From assembly GCA_002310235.1 (NCBI GenBank), contig DBYO01000019.1:1-37208 (forward strand): a DNA stretch of 37,208 bases, read 5' to 3'. Made by a program: the position numbers and the translations under genes. Source of the stretch: Bacteroidales bacterium UBA1184 (GTDB taxonomy: Bacteria; Bacteroidota; Bacteroidia; Bacteroidales; ML635J-15). A model generated the notes under the pieces. That model saw only the letters and a list, made by a program, of their open reading frames with translations, ran no database searches and had not been told where the DNA came from. Each line of letters opens with the position of its first letter. Position 1 is the first letter of the stretch. Shown piece by piece: positions 29,701 through 33,740 of this stretch.

Positions 29701-31290
29701 ATTCTCAAAACCTTCAGAGTAAGGCAAATTAAAGAACCTATCCTCAGTAACAAAACCGACAGCATCGCCCCATTCTCCAAACCTATACTCGGAACAATAG
29801 CTACGTATGTATGCATAATATTGAGTACCAGGCAACAATCCGCCTATAGTCATAGTTTCCGAAGTCATAACCACTGGAGTCTCGGTTGCATCTGCCAGAT
29901 CGGACGATGTAGAAACAAGAAGCTGGTAATTGATATCGTTTTCGGAAGTGCGTGTAATTTCGACCGACGTAGCGCCAAGCACATTGGCACTTAACGTTGC
30001 TGCACCATCACAAGGACTTGCAATCTCTATGTCATCGACTGCTGCAGGAGGATTAGTACCGCCACTGCCATCATTTTTCCAATAAAATACAAGAGTATAT
30101 TCACCGGCTCCGGAAACAGTTATAGTCTTGGTTGAAATCCGCCAATCACTATCTGCATTAGTCCACAGAAATACCCCAGAAGTAATGCTACTTTGCGACA
30201 CGTCTGCCACATTAATATAATTGGTAGGCAATGCATTCAAACTGCCACCTATATCGTTTGCCGGCGGGCATCCTGTACCAGAAGGCACAAGCGCAGCATA
30301 CATAGCATCCCAGCAACCACCTTCACCTCTGGCTTTCCATTTAAATGACACTACGTAATCGCCAGCGCTGGCAAAATAAAACGAACGGTATGCATATACA
30401 TATGATTGCGATGAAGCAGAATAAGCGTATGAAGAACCATCGTTAGAGACATACAATGAAGTTGATCCACTTGCGTATGTGCCGTTTCCCACAATCCAGC
30501 GGTTAGTATAATCACCGTTTGCAAAAGTCCATTTTTCGATTTCTGCTGCACTTTCAAAATCACAGAAATAAGGTGCAGTTGTTCGTTCTACAAATGAGTA
30601 ATATCTGTTTGCTCCCGGATGAACTCCATATGTAGATGATGTATATGTAGTAGAATAAGTTGCAGTATGATCGCCAGGATTAACATACCAGAACTTGCTG
30701 GCATCAGCATTTCCTATACCTATCTGGTAAGCACTTGGGGCAGTCATGTTGTCGCCATCATATACTATCCTTACCTCGTTTGTGCCTTTGTACAACTGAA
30801 TTTGGAACTTAATATAGTCCGTTCCGGAAGGAGACGACGATGTATGCAAGAGGCCTTCGATTACCCTGACAATCATGCTGCCACTTGTATATAAACCAGT
30901 CTTTACATAACCAGCCGCACCCGTACTGCAATCCCTTCCCACTGCAGCAATTGCAGGAGTATTTACAGAATAACTGCTTAAACTAAATGGAGTACTATAT
31001 GTCGTAGCAATCTGAGCATCCCCCAGCATCATTCTTCCGTTTGAATTTACAGAAAAATGAGTGTACTCACTGCCATCATACACAAAAGTAAACCCTATGT
31101 CGGTCACAGCAGATACCGCATCATCTTGACCTGAGGCTATAATTTCGTTAAAGGTAACGCCATCAGCATATAAAATGCCGTCCGTCCCTGTTTCAAACCT
31201 ATAATTCTCAAGTCCCTGTCCAAAAGCAGTAGCACTCGACAGCACAACTGCCAGCAATAGCAAAATACCGAAGTGTATTTTTCTTCTCAT
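17797..31290 (-). CDS. Giant secreted protein (4497 aa) of cleaved-adhesin, FN3 and InlB-type modules with type A T9SS sorting domain
   Basis: Signal peptide MRRKIHFGILLLLAVVLSSA, then TAFG, cleaved before Gln25. Order of modules: N-terminal Bacteroidota beta domain (about 27-235, with GFTFVYDGSEYTHFSVNSNG); six close cleaved-adhesin jellyroll modules (240-425, 522-700, 888-1062, 1543-1732, 1923-2115, 2304-2482) interleaved with twelve FN3 domains; two DUF5018-like Ig domains (2486-2655); PPC-like (2662-2790); two FN3; diverged adhesin modules (2976-3152, 3250-3395, 3584-3725) with further FN3 and a third DUF5018-like domain; nine InlB-type divergent repeats (3726-4407); type A sorting domain (4419-4497). 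Cleaved-adhesin modules are those of gingipain and haemagglutinin A, which bind host proteins or haem. No protease catalytic domain is visible, so a pure adhesin is the best reading. It has its own promoter and terminator. Confidence 0.94.
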   Translation of the reverse strand: MRRKIHFGILLLLAVVLSSATAFGQGLENYRFETGTDGILYADGVTFNEIIASGQDDAVSAVTDIGFTFVYDGSEYTHFSVNSNGRMMLGDAQIATTYSTPFSLSSYSVNTPAIAAVGRDCSTGAAGYVKTGLYTSGSMIVRVIEGLLHTSSSPSGTDYIKFQIQLYKGTNEVRIVYDGDNMTAPSAYQIGIGNADASKFWYVNPGDHTATYSTTYTSSTYGVHPGANRYYSFVERTTAPYFCDFESAAEIEKWTFANGDYTNRWIVGNGTYASGSTSLYVSNDGSSYAYSASSQSYVYAYRSFYFASAGDYVVSFKWKARGEGGCWDAMYAALVPSGTGCPPANDIGGSLNALPTNYINVADVSQSSITSGVFLWTNADSDWRISTKTITVSGAGEYTLVFYWKNDGSGGTNPPAAVDDIEIASPCDGAATLSANVLGATSVEITRTSENDINYQLLVSTSSDLADATETPVVMTSETMTIGGLLPGTQYYAYIRSYCSEYRFGEWGDAVGFVTEDRFFNLPYSEGFENETANDWIMANATNGWYVGTATAKDGDYSMYISNDNGVSNEYDGNTYSYSYAYCKLLVEETGVFNVSFDWKCDGYFDYHMLRAFLVPVSLNPNLNSGQPNGMSNAYNDTPAGWIAVGGDKLNDSEDWVHVSDNLVLTETGQYYLVFYWRNDYYSLVYNPPAAVDNISVEFSTSCLPVTDLITTNVGKTSASVAWTPIGGETQWQVSLTTTPNASPDDGNITLVNTTSHTFSGLNYYTYYYAYARAYCSESDQSPWSSAREFLTLESCSSISDLTISGVTSNAVTLSWTNTDADASQWEVKIYNDADNLITLVDNTTPTITGLTPNAWYNVEVRCDCGEFGYSDYSSRTEFLTSPEPVTLPYSEDFESGMSSHWAVYNDDNGWYTGRATNNGGTRSLYISDSDGASNSYNIESNSKSYALFAFGIEERSILNASYDWKSDGEDSYDYARAFIVPASLDPLFASGEDNGIGYNGAPNDWIAIDDGQMTNSSSWSRTSKNVVLDAGNYYLAFYWTNDGSVGTQPPVAIDNLSVAASACMYDGDVSVSDVGKTTATASWNDYDGISQWEVLVSTSSNPADAIETPVSVDNTTYNISGIVPGTQYYVYVRGVCSESSKSVWYQDDFTTLPACLPVENVSVGSYDKTSVTLSWTNTDDDASQWQVLVTTASNPDEATESPVLVDNASPTITGLTPDTYYYVYVRAYCSETAQSTWSTSSNFTTNPACMSVANFRVDSYDDTWVTLSWTNRDDDATQWQVQFTKQSYENPDYPYDGRLPQLVDNTNPTIYGLTPNTIYYAWVRSYCSESSQSAWSSKRQFSTYPTCRYVQDVTINSYDSTSVSVSWTNVDEDASQWEVHIKPMDQSGATDVYEVVYNCSATINGLQPYTEYRVFVRAICSETEYGGWNVSGSTFTTYPPCVPPAHITAVVNSNAANLTWRHDYDLSTFHMYLSDTEMSESELNALTSSEYETVTRKLSHNYTGLAEGQTYHFYIRSICQDDELSYWAHAQFTTTTDEVMTLPYYQDFETDVLENWHLNNGENGWYFGTAIANEGDKSLYISYDIKSGEQCTATNSTSYSYAYCRLLVDQPCVVNVSFDWIGSAPGQSRRNALRAFMIPASLNPELNGGGSDGFSNGMSNYNSTAPNGWIDVSQNGVMNDATSWQSSTKDVSLFEAGEYYFVFFCKTRATFHPYNQAAAVDNLSVEVVSTCVPVKNLSIGTVGKTSATVSWQSLDIFSQWQVLVTTASTPEEATETPILVDATTATVTNLEMNTHYNVFVRTYCSESSQSAWSSSATFTTLPPCEPVYDVNAVVTQTSAKIKWQHPYGRTNYFTIFSETAMTQEELAAASHQTTSDKYWNLNDLTPGTTYHEYIAADCGDGDVSEWVDLVFTTPEQDAMPLPYYEDFEDGYMQNWIVSNQVNGWSLGSAVASAVPSESTMSMYISPDDGVTYQYSIYYSVSYAYCRLYIDHPCLINVSYDWTGEGFGVAANMRTFLIPTSLNPNLTAGRLNGVTSIANTVNTPEGWIELGTPYPVQCSFFNRGAANAWLRSSKDVTIAEAGDYYLVYFWGNNEDLPDVVKSAAVDNISVTHVSDCIFAGNISVDEVRREDASVSWTYLDGSQWEVLVSRSNNAASATETPVLVSSPSYTAQNLSASTTYYVYVRTYCSESEQSPWSSSVSFTTLPPCETVSIVSAQINRENVYVTWSQPYSYNQFYVYLSQTEMSDAELNASSYEIVDNTDFYAEGLMPNQGYHMYISSVCSSFDNSEWYDYYFETPDEYYTIPYHEDFDSNIIYGWDVKSDGSNGWIIGSSTSTNGSQSLYVAEDGSYTNEYNNYACPSFAYAYCPIYIDRAGLISVSFDWRANGETRYDFMRAFLAPSNITLWGDIGIEYNASDNNSLPDGCISIEGGTSFYGVDEWQHASNSVRVEPGLYNLVYFWHNDYSDGDNPPGAVDDITIVWLSEETDILSFDFDGAENVQIDNVSHTVTCNVAHSVNLRAVRPVITVSDGATISPASGASVNLNNSFVYTVTAEAGNTQAWTVHVSKDAALAEAEILSFWTEGLVEVSIDSDNATVNATISRMYDITSLVPTIEISTYASINQVVGRAYDFSNPVEFVVTAEDGTTTKYWTINVSYYDTPLGVDCSNPYVVDAENDLPYVHTSSTEGMLNMLNTYFSDSPLNQMVLSGNDVVYRIDVDARKMLVVSAQSYGGNFSVFVMNTCGSLHSYMIDSKINDSNASFTVDCRPGSYYVIIDSNNDDVSYEIQIQELPHCYMVEDLEVSRLQNELGVTWSSDNIGDTWTVKYGLSGFDLETEGSTVNVSAPHYEITGLTESTLYDIYVRANCAGSNGNSEWTLISASTIAACQAPEDLVAVEIFDNEATVSWNGFNMTQWEFGYKMESDAEYTTMVVNENSVNLTDLQYSTSYNVRVRSVCDGDYSGYVEYTFTTMCLVVRSFPYTEDFGSGTFPPLCWTQERTAAGSGMGVSYANGAWTSASAAVGGNSTTKAMLADTKAGSVHNLVTTGMIFAENLNGYSISLDVYRSSVSVSSYDEGVEVWVNSSPDIVNGNPQMLGYVSKNYQHSSATVSEEAAPGWYTYNFIARNRTGLNYVILVGKSNNAGGVYVDNLVVDKTVDCLAPNSLVLQSSGDDNAVLAWSDDNAITGTWTIRYSIDGGDEVEATVDEPSITINGLLPNTIYQISAQIQSVCAAGMESDLYEASIEVTTGCAILDAPYSENFDSYDGVTPDCWFAASDGNNVWAVSNGMAHIASASTMNNAHLISPRFNLSGDQRYLMSFDVLQSTLNVSRPDSLFVLFIKDETEIEIDTLRSVAIQNASSNGMVQIKVDVPQTNGVGSFDFALNGYRECKIDNFLLRAKSNEAEILTFAIEEQTTAPVIDPENATISVYVVAELENGMEFAPTFTISENATVDEPSGASRDFSEPVEYVVTAEDGVTTKTWTVTVTIDENYCQNPTANDINLVVAADSVTITIAQVNNETSYDLMVSAVQITPETDTADVFSGNVGAVTVINGLQYNTNYYVYVRSDCGTTRWTALTFATSCDVKQLPFSEDFSASAMPECWSIVDANNDNKTWALTSGEMVYTYSRLREADDYVVSPEISIVHNAKLKFDYHVGNFSYPETFSVYVLAGNDSIRLDSMTVSNESVQTFGPVDLTDFAGQDVRIAIRCQSARYMYRLYVDNFDISVSNYVLEASAVGRGTITPSGLLEVAPGGSAEFVMSADEYNEFVSLTIDGEDVTDDVVDGAYTLAEVYDEHSIVATFTERYHVVASSGVGGHLEPEGEFVVDAGDSKRFFIVPDEGYRFASLTVDGDAVALESGNLIYSLDSITADHNVYVNFTPIIYYTISVTSSENGIVNPNGNISAEEGTSLTLYVLPDEGFMIGDFLVDGVDVSADIVNGEYTFENIAANHNVNVIFVENVYYTVTATSGEHGTITPEGETQVVNGGSISFEVVPDEGYYVASFTVDGNDAMSGLVNGVYVLDDVTADHEVYVGFEIYTYNIFAYAVGGTISPSGTTTVAYGQSQTYELTPNYEYELSNVFIDNHVVEVDGNTYTFENVTASHNIVAVFTPMNITRYTISASAGEHGSISPSGNVRVVEGDDQTFEIVPDEHYYISSLLVDGESVDVDESYTFVNVAANHTIVASFEVYKHIVTATAGENGAVSPAGETVVDEGANVELQFLPDEGYWVSEVVVDGDTIATHSNEYVVENVLDDIEVVVNFEPLPQWTITAMASEYGSISPEGVQYVTHGSSIEFVFLPDDGYMVERVVVDGATVAINGNSYTFENVTGDHYIYVSFRTLAYFITTVVGEHGRITPSGVVEVQPGESKMFRFVPDVGYMVDSVRVDGMNVMFSNNVYTFNNVTENHVLEVTFRHISVAIEEETVMQMSLYPNPNDGQFSVEFSNISGDVSFTLVDAKGAVVDIKELYVDDGEVLGFDYQLTPGVYFARFVYGDKVEVKRFVVK
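17800..18036 (-). other. Type A T9SS C-terminal sorting domain
   Basis: Residues 4419-4497: LYPNPNDGQFSVEF, then SFTLVDAKGAVV, then LTPGVYFARFVYGDKVEVKR and a final FVVK. The 'YPNP..G.F.V' start and 'G.Y...........K.VV' end are the signature of the Por secretion-system type A domain, normally removed when the protein is attached to the surface. Confidence 0.95.
18070..20115 (-). repeat. Nine divergent InlB B-type repeats
   Basis: Residues 3726-4407. Units of 70-78 residues begin near 3726, 3801, 3879, 3956, 4034, 4111, 4185, 4261 and 4337. Consensus: YT(I/V)(S/T)A.AGEHG.I.P.G....V..G.....(F)..V PDEGY.V....VDG..V......YTF.NV...H.(I/V)...F. This matches the divergent InlB B-repeat family. Confidence 0.9.
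20116..23844 (-). other. Mixed module region of the 4497-aa protein
   Basis: Residues 2483-3725. Two DUF5018-like Ig domains (FVVTAEDGTTTKYWTINVSY pattern, 2486-2655), a PPC-like domain (2662-2790, with FSVFVMNTCGSL and GSYYVIIDSNNDD), FN3 domains (about 2793-2967, 3155-3245, 3490-3576), a third DUF5018-like domain (3399-3486) and three diverged cleaved-adhesin or MAM-like jellyrolls (2976-3152, 3250-3395, 3584-3725) that open with FPYTEDF, APYSENF and LPFSEDF. Confidence 0.7.
23845..30573 (-). repeat. Alternating cleaved-adhesin and fibronectin III modules
   Basis: Residues 240-2482. Six jellyroll modules share LPY.EDFE....W, NGW..G.A, SLYIS.D, SYAYCRL, (N)VSFDWK, RAF(L/M)(V/I)P.SLNP, GWI.(V/I), YYLVFYW.ND and PPAAVDN(I/L)SV. 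Between them are twelve FN3 domains with TSA.VSW, SQWQVLV, ATETPVLVD and YYVYVR.YCSES.QS.WSS. Several successive units are close enough to suggest repeated duplication, sometimes of an adhesin-FN3 pair and sometimes of FN3 alone (four in a row at about 1157-1536). Confidence 0.85.
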
Positions 31291-31325
31291 ATCTATAAAT
31301 TTATTTATTTTTCTACCTACAAATC

Positions 31326-31343
31326 AAGGACTTACAAGTCCTT
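31326..31343. promoter_or_regulatory. Inverted repeat in the leader of the 4497-aa gene
   Basis: AAGGACTT and AAGTCCTT form a perfect 8-bp inverted repeat with a 2-nt spacer, about 36 bp before the start codon. It falls within the expected transcript leader and could be an RNA hairpin or a dyad operator; no T tract follows, so it is not a terminator. Confidence 0.6.
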
Positions 31344-31384
31344 TAATTAAACAAAATACCTTTTCAAATTCAAAATAAAAACGT

Positions 31385-31416
31385 GCAAAGTTACAAAACA
31401 CACCTTATATTAACAA
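31385..31416 (-). promoter_or_regulatory. Bacteroidota-type promoter for the 4497-aa gene
   Basis: On the minus strand TTG (31414-31416), 20 nt, then TAACTTTGC (31385-31393), identical in its -7 box to the EF-G paralogue promoter. Transcription should start near 31378, giving a leader of about 88 nt. Confidence 0.75.
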
Positions 31417-31651
31417 GAAAAAGTTAATAAATATACCTACTAAAATAAAGAAAATTTGAGAAGAGACAGAAAACACTGAAAATAAGAGAATTAAAAATTC
31501 AGCAAAAAGCATTATGGACATCATAGTCACGCAACGCATTACGAGGTCACAGATTAGACACAGCAACGCAAGAAAATCACGCACAGACGCAAAATTTTAC
31601 ATTCATGCACACGACGAACCAATTCTCAACTTTTCCTTCTCCACAGCATGC

Positions 31652-31730
31652 AAAATTTCACCCCAAAAAGCCCCAAAAATTTCGCCCCTCACGAAAAATT
31701 TCGCCCCTCATTTAAAAATTTCACCCCTAG
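31652..31730 (+). repeat. Four direct repeats AAAATTTC(A/G)CCCC upstream of the AMP ligase
   Basis: Copies begin at 31652, 31675, 31694 and 31714. The last three read AAAAATTTC(G/A)CCCCT and are spaced 19-20 bp. The first is separated by about 24 bp and is shorter. They lie in the 565-bp divergent region between the giant gene and the ligase, about 125 bp before the ligase start. Apart from these, the giant's promoter and its leader dyad, I see nothing definite in the region (31291-31855). Confidence 0.85.
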
Positions 31731-31855
31731 AATCGCAATTTAACACCCTACAAACAAGCCGTTACCACATTTATTTTAGCAACACTTTTAAAGGCCGTTT
31801 CTTTGTGTCGCAAAATTTTCAAAAACAATTCGAACAATTAAAAATTATTATTGAA

Positions 31856-33475
31856 ATGGTAAAGGAATTATTTGTTGACTACTACAAAAACGCAATCGTA
31901 AACAACTGGAATCTTCCAGCTCTTCAGGATTATGACAACAAGGAATCTGTAATCACTTTCGGAACCCTAGGAAACAACATTCTCAAATTACACAAATTAT
32001 TTAAGGATTGTGGCATAAAGGATGGCGACAAGATCATCGTCGTAGGTAAGAACTCGGTAAACTGGGGCTGCGTATACCTGGCAGCAACTACCTACGGAGC
32101 CGTTATCGTTCCACTTCTTCAGGACTTCACTCCTAAAGATATATATGCGCTCACAAACCATTCGGACGCTCGCATAGCATTCGTATCGGAATACATCCTC
32201 AACAAGATGGATGTCAGCAACTTTACACAACTTGAAGAAATCTTTAAATTAGACAATTTTGACTCGTACTATGTACGCAACGGCGAAAGCCACACTTACG
32301 ACAGGAACATGCCAGAAGTTTCGGCAAAGGACTTCACACTGCCAGCTCAGCCAAACGACAAGCTTGGTGTAATCCTTTACACATCAGGAACTTCGGGCAG
32401 TCCTAAGGGTGTTATGCTGACACTCAACGCCTTGGCAGCCAATATAAAGTTCGCACGCGAGAACATGTTCCTCGTAAGCGGCGACAAGCTGGTTTCGTTC
32501 CTGCCATTGGCACACTGCTACGGCTGTGCTTTCGACTTCCTCTACCCGCTCACCGAAGGCTGCCACATCATCTTCCTCGGCAAGTTGCCTTCACCGCAGG
32601 TAATCCTCAAGGCTTTCGGCGAATACAAGCCACGTCTTATCCTTTCGGTTCCGCTGATCCTCGAAAAGATATACAAAGGCAAGATTAAGCCGACCCTCGA
32701 AAAGCCAGCCGTCAAGTTCATGACCAAGATTCCTGGACTTCGCAATCTCATTTACAGCAAGATACGCAAGACCCTCGAAGAAGCTTTCGGTGGCAACTTC
32801 ATCGAACTCATCCTCGGTGGCGCAAAGGTAAACCGCGAAGTAGAAACCTTCCTCAAGAAGATAGGATTCCGCTTCACAGTAGGTTACGGTATGACCGAAT
32901 GCGGACCGTTGGTAGCATATAGCGGATGGAAGACCAACAAGTTGTACGCAGCAGGCAAATTGGTTGACTGCCTCGAAGCAAAGGTAGAATCGAGCGCTCC
33001 TGGCAAGATTGGCGAAATCCTTCTCCGCGGTGAAAACATAATGTGCGGATACTACAAGAATCCGGAAGAAACAGCAAGAGCTCTCGACGACGAAGGCTGG
33101 CTCCACACTGGCGACCTCGGAATCATCGACAACGAAGGTTTCATTTCGCTCAAGGGTCGTAGTAAGACCATGATTCTCACCAGCTCGGGACAAAATGTTT
33201 ACCCCGAAGAAATAGAATCGAGACTTTGCAACTTCCCGTTGGTTTCGGAATGTGTAGTTGTAAGCCGTGCCGCTAAGATAGTTTCTATCATCTACCCGAA
33301 CCCAGACCTTACAAAGGGAATGTCGTCGGAACAGATCGAAACCGAACTTGCAGAATACCAGAAGCAAATAAATTCCGAAATGCCAGCCTATATGCAAATC
33401 AACAGGATACAGGTTCGCGATCAGGAATTCGAAAAAACGCCCAAAAAGAGTATTAAACGATACTTATACGAATAA
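31856..33475 (+). CDS. AMP-forming long-chain fatty acid-CoA ligase family protein
   Basis: 539 residues from ATG 31856. The reading frame is open upstream to 31514, but that stretch is low-complexity, has no homologous look and covers direct DNA repeats, so MVKELFVDYYKN is the likely start. ANL adenylating-enzyme motifs are intact: YTSGTSGSPKG (A3, 175-185), GGAK (321-324), YGMTECGP (A5, 344-351), GEILLRG (386-392), WLHTGDLG (415-422), the hinge LKGRSKTMI (432-440) and C-terminal FEKTPKKS (525-532) with the catalytic-lysine position. These enzymes activate a carboxylate, usually a long-chain fatty acid, to acyl-AMP and then acyl-CoA; substrate cannot be read from the sequence. It stands as a single gene on the plus strand, closed by a hairpin terminator. 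Confidence 0.9.
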   Translation: MVKELFVDYYKNAIVNNWNLPALQDYDNKESVITFGTLGNNILKLHKLFKDCGIKDGDKIIVVGKNSVNWGCVYLAATTYGAVIVPLLQDFTPKDIYALTNHSDARIAFVSEYILNKMDVSNFTQLEEIFKLDNFDSYYVRNGESHTYDRNMPEVSAKDFTLPAQPNDKLGVILYTSGTSGSPKGVMLTLNALAANIKFARENMFLVSGDKLVSFLPLAHCYGCAFDFLYPLTEGCHIIFLGKLPSPQVILKAFGEYKPRLILSVPLILEKIYKGKIKPTLEKPAVKFMTKIPGLRNLIYSKIRKTLEEAFGGNFIELILGGAKVNREVETFLKKIGFRFTVGYGMTECGPLVAYSGWKTNKLYAAGKLVDCLEAKVESSAPGKIGEILLRGENIMCGYYKNPEETARALDDEGWLHTGDLGIIDNEGFISLKGRSKTMILTSSGQNVYPEEIESRLCNFPLVSECVVVSRAAKIVSIIYPNPDLTKGMSSEQIETELAEYQKQINSEMPAYMQINRIQVRDQEFEKTPKKSIKRYLYE

Positions 33476-33499
33476 ACACAACAAAAACTCCTAATGAAG

Positions 33500-33532
33500 A
33501 AAAGCGCATACCTCCCCGGTTGCGCTTTTTTT
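33500..33532 (+). terminator. Rho-independent terminator of the AMP ligase gene
   Basis: GCGCA / TGCGC stem (inner ACC / GGT after one bulged T) with a CCTCCCC-type loop, followed by TTTTTTT. It starts 25 bp after the stop codon. Confidence 0.85.
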
Positions 33533-33563
33533 GTTTCTGGTTTAAGGTTCTTGAATTTGATGA

Positions 33564-33583
33564 TTTAGCTTCGCTGAGCTAAA
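33564..33583. repeat. Intergenic hairpin
   Basis: TTTAGCT and AGCTAAA, a perfect 7-bp inverted repeat with a 6-nt loop. No T tract follows on either strand as expected for a terminator. Confidence 0.6.
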
Positions 33584-33630
33584 GGTTGATAATTTGAAGA
33601 TTCAAAAATTTAAAAATTCAATGATTGTAG

Positions 33631-33650
33631 CGACGCAATGCTTTGCGTCG
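33631..33650. repeat. Intergenic hairpin of REP-like type
   Basis: CGACGCAA and TTGCGTCG, a perfect 8-bp inverted repeat with a 4-nt loop, in otherwise AT-rich DNA between the AMP ligase and dipeptidase genes. Short GC-rich palindromes of this kind are often dispersed repeats in Bacteroidota genomes; copy number cannot be seen from one window. Confidence 0.6.
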
Positions 33651-33711
33651 TGGTTCAAAGTTTCAAAAGTTTTGGTTTCTAGGGACTGGATAATTTTTGC
33701 AAAAAATTAAT

Positions 33712-33720
33712 TATCTTCGC
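33712..33720 (+). promoter_or_regulatory. Probable -7 element for the C69 dipeptidase gene
   Basis: TATCTTCGC differs from TAnnTTTGC at one base and lies 20 bp before the start codon. No clear TTG lies at the expected -33 distance. Confidence 0.45.
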
Positions 33721-33740
33721 AACCGATAAAAATAAGGAAT

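Noticed and set aside
17797..31290. A gingipain-type protease
   Set aside because: Cleaved-adhesin modules are present, but no caspase-like peptidase C25 domain with His and Cys active-site motifs is visible anywhere in the 4497 residues.
31652..31730. A possible CRISPR array
   Set aside because: The repeated unit is only 13-17 bp, the gaps between copies are a few bases, and there are no spacers or cas genes.
31514..31855. A 114-codon N-terminal extension of the AMP ligase
   Set aside because: The extension has no family-like sequence, covers tandem DNA repeats, and the usual N-terminus of the family matches the ATG at 31856.
32591..33397. A long minus-strand frame inside the AMP ligase gene
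   Set aside because: The plus-strand frame carries intact ANL motifs; the minus-strand translation shows none.
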